A model generated the notes under the pieces. It was not told the DNA's origin. It searched no databases and was given only the letters and a program-made list of their open reading frames with translations. Of a stretch of 5,234 nt of DNA, positions 1 to 5,234 are shown piece after piece. This stretch comes from Chloroflexota bacterium (lineage in GTDB: Bacteria > Chloroflexota > Anaerolineae > Anaerolineales > UBA4823): the NCBI GenBank assembly GCA_012798185.1, contig JAAZNS010000095.1, positions 1 to 5,234 of the forward strand. The letters are read 5' to 3'. Each line of letters starts with the position of its first letter. Within the stretch, counting starts at the first letter, position 1. The position numbers and the translations under genes are program-made.

Positions 1-2
1 AA

Positions 3-1931
3 ATATTATTTTTCATTATTTATATTAGCGTTGCGGTTTTATGTGCAACAATTCTAGCACTCTGGCAAGGTTTTGCCTTCATTGGTGTAGGACTTCCTTT
101 TGGAATGTTGATCGGTGTTTTGATTTATTTATTTCTGATTGCTATTTTTGGAAAATTCGAAATCCCCAAAACGACAGATGAGAAACTTTATTTATTAATC
201 ATTGCAGGGTTATTGGCTTCCATTGTTGCCCATTTTGCAGAAATAAATTTTGGTATTGCGATTGCTGCCACCAGAACTTATTTTTTGGTGTATACAGCAC
301 TTTTATTTGTACTTGGGTATGTAATTAAGTCCAGTATCATATCAGATGGTGAAAAAATAACCACTAGCGAAGAAAATCGGGATGAAATTAACCAAAAAAG
401 TTCATCCATTACTCAAAGAAAAAAGCGACGAGTATCACATCAAAGAGATAATCGAGTTGAAAATCTGTTGAATAATTATTCAGATGAGTTAATGGGAGGT
501 GTAATTTTAGCTTTGATCATGATTGCTCTTGGATACGATTTTATTTCAGGTGCACAGGGTGGGAAAAATGCTTTTGTGATCCTTTGGAATTCTATGGTGA
601 AATTGAAAGGTACAAGCACGACGGTATCTTATGGCGTTCTAACAATGTTCTTTACTTCCTGGATTATTGGAATTATGGTAATTGCATCGGATGTCATCTT
701 ATCGAAAACAGAAAAGACATGGGGAAAATCAGCAATGATTGTGGGCGGGGTATCATTTTTGATCAGTTTTATATTTTGGTTTTGGCATAGTCTCTCGATT
801 GCAGAAATAATCAATAAATCTGCTACGAATCTATCAGAAGTTATGCAGCAAATTCAAAAATATGAGGGATTAATTACAAAATATTATATTTATGTTTTTA
901 TATTAGTAATCATCAGCGCGTCGATTTTATATTCTCAAAAAAATGGTAAATTGGGCAGATCTTCACCACTGTCTATGCTCATTGTTCCTATTGGAATGAT
1001 ATTCGGAGTATATTTAATTGGAAACACGAATTTAAAAATAATTCAAGCTGATATTGACTTTAAATTAACAGATCCATTTACAAAAGGAAATACCTGGCCA
1101 GTAGCCATAGAAATATACAACCGCGCCCTATCCTTGGCACCCACGGAAGATTTTTACTATCTATTTCTTGGGAGAGCATATTTGGAGTATGCGAAAACCA
1201 TTTCCGACACAGCTGACCGGGATAAGTTGATGAATCAAGCTCTGAAAGATTTGGAGAAAGCGCAAGAGATTAATCCATTGAATACAGATCACACAGCGAA
1301 TTTGGCTCGTTTATACAGCCTATGGTCTTCTATGACTGAAGATAACCAAAAGAAAAATGAACTGGCTCAGAAAAGTGATTATTATTTTTCCCGGGCAATT
1401 GTATTGAGCCCGAATAACTCTCGAATATGGGGAGAATGGGCGTTATTGGCGTTGAATTATTTAAATCAGCCTGATAAAGCGTTAGAAAGACTTAATCATT
1501 CCCTCGAAATTGATCCAACCTACGATTGGACTAATGCATTACTGGGAGAATATTATCTGCGCTTAAGCCAACAAGAAGCAATCACAGAGACGAAAGAGAG
1601 TTACATAAATCAAGCGCTTTTCTACTATGATAAAGCAAAACAGTTGACTGGTGATCAATCTGCTAAGGCGAATTATTCGCTTGGCATGGCGCAGTTATAT
1701 ATTAATTCTCACCAATACTTTAAAGCAATTCAGACTCTTGAAGAGATAATTCAATTAACTCCCTCTAGTTCAGAATTATGGCGTTATGAACAATCTCTGG
1801 CACAGCTTTATTATCAAGTTGGAAATAATGGTACAGCTTTGTCATATGCAAAAAGTGCTTTATCCCATGCTCCGGAAGAACAAAAAGAAGCAATCCAGAA
1901 TTTGATTAATCAATTAGAAAATATTCCGTGA
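3..1931 (+). CDS. O-antigen polymerase/ligase-like (Wzy/WaaL) membrane protein with C-terminal TPR domain, 5' partial
   Basis: The frame is open from the left edge with no stop, so the true start lies outside the window; the ATG at 105 is internal and sits in the middle of a hydrophobic stretch. The visible part is 642 residues. Up to about position 1050 there are roughly eight or nine hydrophobic segments. They are broken by a charged, probably cytoplasmic loop (about 330-490) that contains an RKKRR-type basic cluster. The segment around 220-330 (AHFAEINFGIAIAATRTYF) resembles the late membrane region of Wzy/WaaL-like O-antigen ligase proteins as I know them from Chloroflexota. From about 1070 to 1910 the protein is soluble, with about six TPR-like helical pairs; A-x-x-x-x-x-x-A-x-x-x-x-P spacing is visible in ALSLAP, AQEINP, AIVLSPN and SLEIDP. 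The likely role is polymerising or transferring lipid-linked glycan at the cytoplasmic membrane, with the TPR tail as a protein-binding surface. The next gene starts one base after the stop, suggesting translational coupling. The TPR assignment is secure. The Wzy-like function is an inference because the catalytic loop region lies mostly upstream of the window. Confidence 0.72.
   Translation: MLFFIIYISVAVLCATILALWQGFAFIGVGLPFGMLIGVLIYLFLIAIFGKFEIPKTTDEKLYLLIIAGLLASIVAHFAEINFGIAIAATRTYFLVYTALLFVLGYVIKSSIISDGEKITTSEENRDEINQKSSSITQRKKRRVSHQRDNRVENLLNNYSDELMGGVILALIMIALGYDFISGAQGGKNAFVILWNSMVKLKGTSTTVSYGVLTMFFTSWIIGIMVIASDVILSKTEKTWGKSAMIVGGVSFLISFIFWFWHSLSIAEIINKSATNLSEVMQQIQKYEGLITKYYIYVFILVIISASILYSQKNGKLGRSSPLSMLIVPIGMIFGVYLIGNTNLKIIQADIDFKLTDPFTKGNTWPVAIEIYNRALSLAPTEDFYYLFLGRAYLEYAKTISDTADRDKLMNQALKDLEKAQEINPLNTDHTANLARLYSLWSSMTEDNQKKNELAQKSDYYFSRAIVLSPNNSRIWGEWALLALNYLNQPDKALERLNHSLEIDPTYDWTNALLGEYYLRLSQQEAITETKESYINQALFYYDKAKQLTGDQSAKANYSLGMAQLYINSHQYFKAIQTLEEIIQLTPSSSELWRYEQSLAQLYYQVGNNGTALSYAKSALSHAPEEQKEAIQNLINQLENIP
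1095..1910 (+). other. TPR repeat region of the Wzy-like protein
   Basis: This coding subregion holds about six degenerate 34-residue tetratricopeptide units. Each is a pair of amphipathic helices, with small residues at the packing positions and a proline closing the second helix (for example RALSLAPTEDFYYLFLGRAY and HSLEIDPTYDWTNALLGEYY). The fourth or fifth unit has an insertion (about 1580-1620, TETKESYINQ). TPRs bind partner proteins, and fusion to a polymerase-like membrane core suggests a scaffold for other glycan-assembly components. Which side of the membrane it faces cannot be decided from the partial gene. Confidence 0.8.
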
Positions 1932-1932
1932 T

Positions 1933-3741
1933 ATGTCTCATTTTTTTATTCCCGTTTTTGCATTAATACTTAGCCTTATCATAATTCCTATTGTTCGACG
2001 TGTTAGTACCTCTTTATCAATAATAGCGAAACCAAGGGATGACCGATGGCATAAAAAACCTACCCCGACGTTGGGAGGGGTAGGGATTTACTTTGCATTT
2101 ATCATCACGGTTATCGTGTATTCGATAATCGACAAAAGCTGGGATAATATTCGTCTGGGGATTTTAATAAGTGCAACGGGAATGTTTGCTTTAGGATTGT
2201 ATGATGATCTTAAACATATTACGCCACCCGCTAAGTTACTGGGTCAAATTGTGGCATCATCAGTTGTCGTATTCATGGGTTTCACCACCGCTTTTTTTAC
2301 ACCGCGTTTTTCTGATAGTATATTGGCTCAAATTCCAAATATTTTGTTGACATTTATATGGTTAGTTGGAATAACAAATGCTATTAATTTGATAGATAAT
2401 ATGGACGGTCTGGCGGGGGGAATATCACTGATTACAGCAATCATTTTGTCTTTATTATTCTGGAAGGTGGGAAATATTACATTGCTAGCAATGTCTTTAG
2501 CAATGGCTGGCAGCTTGTTAGGGTTTCTCTTCTTCAATTTTCCGCCAGCATCGATATTTATGGGAGACAGCGGCAGCCTTTTTATCGGCTTCACTCTGGC
2601 AACTCTGGCAATTGCCAGACAACCACAGGCATCGAATGTATTTGCTATATTAGGTGTGCCAACTATTCTATTTCTTATGCCGATATTTGACACAACTTTG
2701 GTTACAATTACAAGGATCATTCGAGGCCAATCGCCATCTCAAGGAGGACAGGACCATACATCCCATCGATTGATAGCTTTTGGTTTATCAGAAAGGCAAG
2801 CGTTACTTGTTCTATATGGTGTAGCAATTGCTTCGGGAGTGGTGGCAATCATTTTAGAATCATTAGATTATGATTTAAGCCTGGTTTTAGTGCCTTTATT
2901 AATTATATCGCTGGCGTTGTTCGCTGCATATCTTAGCCGGCTTAAAGTTATCGTGTCTCCTACTTCCCAAAAATCAAGTGCTTTCACAAAACTGGTTGTG
3001 GAAATAACCTATAAACGGCGGTTGCTTGAAATCGTTTTGGATTTCTTTCTAATCGGGGCGATGTACTACTTGAGCTTTTGGACCGTGAACGGATTATCAA
3101 TGAGCACTTTTGCATTAGAGCAATATTTAAACACGCTCCCTATTGCATTATCAAGCGCTTATATTGCTTTTCTTCAGCTTGGGGTTTACCGCGGTGTGTG
3201 GAAATATGTGGGAGTGGATGAATTAGTTAATTTTGTAAAAGTTGTTTTGTTTAGTGTTTTTATATTAGCAATTATCATTGGAATAATTTATGGTTTCAGG
3301 GAATTTTCTCCCGTAATTATTATTTTATTTGCGATATATTTATTTTTAGGATTAACTGCGACACGTTCCTCATTCAAAATATTTGATCAAATATCAAGTA
3401 GACGAACTCGTCATGAAGAACAACGAGTGATTATTTGTGGTGCTGGCGATGCTGGAGAGATGGCAGTTCGCTGGATACAAATGAATCCACAATTAAATTA
3501 TCGTCCGATTGGATTTCTGGATAGCGATTCTATGAATAAGGGTAGGTTTATTCATGGCGTTGAAATTCTTGGCGGCTACGATTTGTTGAATTCTTTTATC
3601 GAACAGAAAAGAATTGATGGAATTATTATTACAACAGGCGATATAAATTCACACCCATTCATTGATAATATATTACCAATTTGTCACAGCCATGGCTGCT
3701 GGATAAGAACCTTAAAATTAGAATTTGAACTAATTGAATAA
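1933..3741 (+). CDS. WecA/TagO-type polyprenyl-phosphate sugar-1-phosphate transferase fused to a FlaA1/CapD-type membrane and Rossmann region
   Basis: This 602-residue protein has two parts. Residues 1 to about 340 are a multi-pass glycosyltransferase family 4 domain of the MraY/WecA/TagO superfamily. Visible motifs are the cytoplasmic RWHKKPTPTLGG loop (38-49), the Mg2+-binding pair D91-D92 in YDDLKHITPPAK, NAINLIDNMDGLAGG (149-163, with D155 and D158), FMGDSGSLFIG (209-219) and the late histidine loop DHTSHRL (H275, H278). This family transfers sugar-1-phosphate from a UDP-sugar to undecaprenyl phosphate. Residues about 355-480 form a second membrane unit with the LGVYRGVWKYVGVDEL signature of FlaA1/CapD/PglF proteins. 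Residues about 495-602 are a Rossmann domain with G503-A-G-D-A-G508 and RPIGFLDSD followed by GVEILGG. The usual catalytic dehydratase (SDR) domain is absent: the protein ends where it would begin. The ATG start is chosen because it abuts the preceding stop after one base. No clear Shine-Dalgarno precedes it, which fits coupled translation. The donor sugar is unknown. Confidence 0.88.
   Translation: MSHFFIPVFALILSLIIIPIVRRVSTSLSIIAKPRDDRWHKKPTPTLGGVGIYFAFIITVIVYSIIDKSWDNIRLGILISATGMFALGLYDDLKHITPPAKLLGQIVASSVVVFMGFTTAFFTPRFSDSILAQIPNILLTFIWLVGITNAINLIDNMDGLAGGISLITAIILSLLFWKVGNITLLAMSLAMAGSLLGFLFFNFPPASIFMGDSGSLFIGFTLATLAIARQPQASNVFAILGVPTILFLMPIFDTTLVTITRIIRGQSPSQGGQDHTSHRLIAFGLSERQALLVLYGVAIASGVVAIILESLDYDLSLVLVPLLIISLALFAAYLSRLKVIVSPTSQKSSAFTKLVVEITYKRRLLEIVLDFFLIGAMYYLSFWTVNGLSMSTFALEQYLNTLPIALSSAYIAFLQLGVYRGVWKYVGVDELVNFVKVVLFSVFILAIIIGIIYGFREFSPVIIILFAIYLFLGLTATRSSFKIFDQISSRRTRHEEQRVIICGAGDAGEMAVRWIQMNPQLNYRPIGFLDSDSMNKGRFIHGVEILGGYDLLNSFIEQKRIDGIIITTGDINSHPFIDNILPICHSHGCWIRTLKLEFELIE
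2053..2084 (-). other. Hairpin with terminator-like shape on the antisense strand, inside the transferase gene
   Basis: CCTACCCC (2059-2066) pairs perfectly with GGGGTAGG (2077-2084) around a 10-base loop, and six A residues (2053-2058) precede it. Read on the minus strand this is an 8-bp GC-rich stem followed directly by TTTTTTAT, the form of an intrinsic terminator. On the coding strand there is no T-tract after the stem. The DNA encodes the conserved KKPTPTLGGVG loop of the transferase, so codon choice at conserved residues may explain it by chance. It may instead stop antisense transcripts or modulate early translation. Function is unproven. Confidence 0.4.
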
Positions 3742-3746
3742 AGGGA
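3741..3746 (+). promoter_or_regulatory. Ribosome binding site of the C45-family gene
   Basis: AAGGGA begins on the last base of the preceding stop codon and stands five bases before the ATG at 3752. It decides the start in favour of this ATG over the upstream TTG at 3734, which has no comparable site. The overlap with the stop codon of the transferase gene suggests translational coupling. Confidence 0.7.
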
Positions 3747-3751
3747 TTACT

Positions 3752-4858
3752 ATGGAAAACAATGTTCATAACACAATAATACATACAGAACCGCCACCTT
3801 TTATCCGAGTATCGGGAAGTCATCGAGAAATTGGCAGACAGATCGGAGAGGCATTTAAAAAACAGGTGCAACATAGCATCGAAAGTGCGCATGCCATTAT
3901 CGATGGTACGTATAAAGAGTTGGAGTTGACCTGGGAAGGCGCAAGAATTCAAGCACGAAAATATGTTCCTTTTGCTCAAGAACGTTACCCACAATATATC
4001 GAGGAATTACTCGGAATCGCAGAAGGAGCTCAGGTTTCTTTCGATGATTTAGGTGTATTAAACTCTATGGAAGCAGTTACCATGGATGCCTTACACCTAG
4101 CGAAATGCACCAGTTTTGCGGTTAATGAATATCTCACGGCTGATGGGCATGTCTTGGTTGCCCATAATGAAGATTGGCTGCCCGAAGATGAGGAAGATGT
4201 CTTCATTGTCCATGTATCTTCAGATGACGAACCTCCTTTTTTGGCAATGACATACGGAGGACTTTTACCTAATATTGGTTTAAATGCTGCTGGTATCGCG
4301 CAATGTTGCAATTCCGTATACCCCAATGATTCTCGCATCGGAATACCCCGGGTGATTGTATCGAGAGCAGTATTAGGTGCAAGGACGCCTGCTGAGGCAA
4401 TTCGATGCATGATCGTGCCACACAGAGCTGCTGGCTATAATCATCTGCTGGCACATGAAAGCGGAGAACTTTATAATGTGGAAGTATCAGCCAGGCAGTT
4501 TGCTCTCCTATATGGGAAAGATGGCTTTGTTGTGCATACCAATCATTATCTTGATTTCAATATGCAGAAAATCGAAGCAGACCCCGAGGAACTGATAGGT
4601 TCGCAGGGAAGATATTTCCGCGCTTTAAGGTTATTAACCCGCACTAGTCAGCACACCATAAAAACGCTGCAGACGATCCAACGTGATCACATCAATTATC
4701 CAAATTCGATTTGTAATCATGCTGTTGAAGATATTTATCCCTTAGATCGAGAGAAAACGATCAATTCGATAATAATGGATTTAACATCCAGAATTATGTA
4801 TATCGCATGGGGAAATCCATGTGAAAACCATTATCATGATTTTTATTTAGACGAATAA
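3752..4858 (+). CDS. C45-family acyltransferase/amidohydrolase (acyl-CoA:6-aminopenicillanate acyltransferase-like, Ntn hydrolase)
   Basis: The protein has 368 residues from the ATG at 3752. That start is preferred over an in-frame TTG at 3734, which lies inside the previous gene, because AAGGGA at 3741-3746 is well spaced from the ATG. The N-terminal part (about 18-115) has the SGSHREIGRQIGEAF signature of this family and would form the pro-segment. The predicted nucleophile is C119 in KCTSFAV, followed by the family motif TADGHVLVAHNEDW (129-142). Other conserved blocks are IGLNAAGIAQCCNS (175-188), the HTNHYL motif (262-267), DHINYPNSICNH (312-323) and a C-terminal DLTSRIMYIAWGNPC (343-357). 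Family members mature by autocatalytic cleavage just before the cysteine, which becomes the N-terminal nucleophile, and they hydrolyse or transfer acyl groups on amides. Length is typical for bacterial members. No signal peptide or membrane segment is visible, so it is probably cytoplasmic. The start lies ten bases after the preceding stop, implying the same transcript as the glycan genes. The physiological substrate cannot be told; penicillin synthesis is not implied. Confidence 0.9.
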   Translation: MENNVHNTIIHTEPPPFIRVSGSHREIGRQIGEAFKKQVQHSIESAHAIIDGTYKELELTWEGARIQARKYVPFAQERYPQYIEELLGIAEGAQVSFDDLGVLNSMEAVTMDALHLAKCTSFAVNEYLTADGHVLVAHNEDWLPEDEEDVFIVHVSSDDEPPFLAMTYGGLLPNIGLNAAGIAQCCNSVYPNDSRIGIPRVIVSRAVLGARTPAEAIRCMIVPHRAAGYNHLLAHESGELYNVEVSARQFALLYGKDGFVVHTNHYLDFNMQKIEADPEELIGSQGRYFRALRLLTRTSQHTIKTLQTIQRDHINYPNSICNHAVEDIYPLDREKTINSIIMDLTSRIMYIAWGNPCENHYHDFYLDE

Positions 4859-4870
4859 AATTATACACGC

Positions 4871-4914
4871 TAAAAAAACCCCCGGCTCAGTAAAATTCCG
4901 GGGGGTTATTTTAT
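4871..4914. terminator. Bidirectional intrinsic terminator between convergent genes
   Basis: A perfect 7-bp GC stem pairs CCCCCGG (4879-4885) with CCGGGGG (4898-4904) around a 12-base loop. The stem can be extended by A-T pairs if the extra G at 4905 is bulged. On the plus strand it is followed by TTATTTTAT. On the minus strand it is followed by seven T residues (complement of 4872-4878), so the minus-strand signal is the stronger one. It fills most of the 52-base gap between the stop of the C45-family gene (4858) and the stop of the creatininase-family gene (4911), where both transcription units should end. Confidence 0.9.
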
Positions 4915-5234
4915 CCGTTATTTTTACCCCATAAGCCAAATCCAGCATTCCGGCGTTCTTCTCGTAATCGATGCTGCAAATTTATCTCTTCGATATGGAT
5001 AATTTTTTCTGCGATGGCTGCCTCCAACCATATTTTTCCCCGTGCGGCATCAGCCATGCTGCCAGCACCATAAGCGCCTGTTTTTGTATCATCATCCCAA
5101 GGAGGGTTAGCTATCAATGCACCTCCTTCGACCCAGTCCATATAATAATTTGGTGAAACAATAAAATCTGTTTCGTCGACAACCCGATCCATGTGTACCA
5201 GTTCTGGCTGAAGGTGCAGAATTAGTGAGGTTTC
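4911..5234 (-). CDS. Creatininase-family amidohydrolase, C-terminal part (5' end beyond window)
   Basis: Read on the minus strand, the frame is open from the right edge to a TAA at 4913-4911, giving 107 codons. The visible protein begins ETSLILHLQPELVHMDRVVDE, so the ATG at 5192 is internal and not the start. This block matches the segment that follows the conserved HAGE metal-binding motif in creatininase (creatinine amidohydrolase) proteins. The TGAYGAGSMADAARGKIWLEAAIAEKI stretch matches the family's C-terminal GxxGdPxxAtaekG helix region. Family members are about 240-270 residues, so somewhat more than half is missing, including the expected metal ligands. The family contains metal-dependent hydrolases of cyclic or formyl amides, and the substrate here cannot be assigned. 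The protein has an unusually polar end (LREERRNAGFGLWGKNNG). The gene is convergent with the C45-family gene and shares the terminator, so it belongs to a separate transcription unit. Confidence 0.82.
   Translation of the reverse strand, partial: ETSLILHLQPELVHMDRVVDETDFIVSPNYYMDWVEGGALIANPPWDDDTKTGAYGAGSMADAARGKIWLEAAIAEKIIHIEEINLQHRLREERRNAGFGLWGKNNG

Noticed and set aside
105..107. ATG at 105 as the start of the Wzy-like gene
   Set aside because: The frame is open back to position 3 and encodes a hydrophobic segment continuous with the rest, and no ribosome site precedes the ATG.
1390..1412. Short inverted repeat CGGGC/GCCCG in the TPR region
   Set aside because: The stem is only five base pairs with an 11-base loop, inside well-supported coding sequence and with no T-tract. 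This is expected by chance.
2593..2619. Tandem 9-base repeat ACTCTGGCA overlapping a perfect 16-base palindrome (2604-2619)
   Set aside because: It encodes the TLATLAIA segment of a transferase membrane helix, where repeated residues with the same codons give the repeat by chance. There is no promoter or intergenic context for an operator.
2328..2720. Open reading frame of 130 codons on the minus strand
   Set aside because: It lies wholly within the transferase gene, opposite the conserved NAINLIDNMDGL and GDSGS motifs, and its translation shows no recognisable domain.
3734..3751. TTG start for the C45-family protein, adding six residues
   Set aside because: It would overlap the preceding gene and lacks a ribosome site, while the ATG at 3752 has AAGGGA five bases upstream.
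3659..3994. Minus-strand open frame spanning the junction of the transferase and C45 genes
   Set aside because: Both plus-strand genes are strongly supported by family motifs across this region, and the antisense translation resembles no family I know.
4030..4410. Open reading frame of 126 codons on the minus strand
   Set aside because: It is opposite the catalytic core of the C45-family gene. Its composition is that of an antisense shadow, and no ribosome site or domain is visible.
5190..5192. ATG at 5192 (minus strand) as the start of a 93-residue gene
   Set aside because: The frame stays open to the window edge, and the extra residues (ETSLILHLQPELVH) match the creatininase family, so the ATG is internal.

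Overview
The window looks like part of a bacterial chromosome of moderate to low GC content. It resembles Anaerolineae (Chloroflexota) in two ways: a Wzy-like membrane protein with a C-terminal TPR tail sits next to a WecA/TagO-type transferase, and that transferase is fused to the front half of a FlaA1/CapD-type protein. This assignment rests on remembered family architecture, not on a search, and is moderately confident.

Layout. Positions 1-3741 hold two tightly packed plus-strand genes for cell-surface polysaccharide synthesis. The first is cut by the left edge and encodes a polytopic membrane protein with a TPR tail, probably an O-antigen polymerase/ligase-like (Wzy/WaaL) protein. One base after its stop begins a 602-residue protein. 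Its N-terminal half is a polyprenyl-phosphate sugar-1-phosphate transferase and its C-terminal half is a second membrane unit plus a Rossmann NAD(P)-binding domain. Ten bases later, and probably in the same transcript, lies a complete C45-family (acyl-CoA:6-aminopenicillanic acid acyltransferase-like) Ntn hydrolase. The plus-strand run ends at a GC-rich hairpin (4871-4914) that has T-rich tracts on both sides and can serve both strands. Beyond it, a creatininase-family gene on the minus strand converges on the hairpin and is cut by the right edge, so only its C-terminal 107 codons are present.

How the genes may work together. The transferase would load the first sugar-phosphate on undecaprenyl phosphate, and the Wzy-like protein would polymerise or transfer the lipid-linked glycan. 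The Rossmann half may bind a nucleotide sugar or NAD, but its role without a dehydratase domain is unknown. The C45 enzyme could be an amidase or acyltransferase acting on a small metabolite or an acylated amino sugar; its link to the glycan is inferred only from gene position. The creatininase-family amidohydrolase belongs to a separate transcription unit.

I see no RNA gene, mobile element, CRISPR array or long repeat. No gene-free stretch exceeds 52 bases. Nothing here is clearly a new system. The most notable items are the transferase-Rossmann fusion and the C45 enzyme at the end of the glycan operon.
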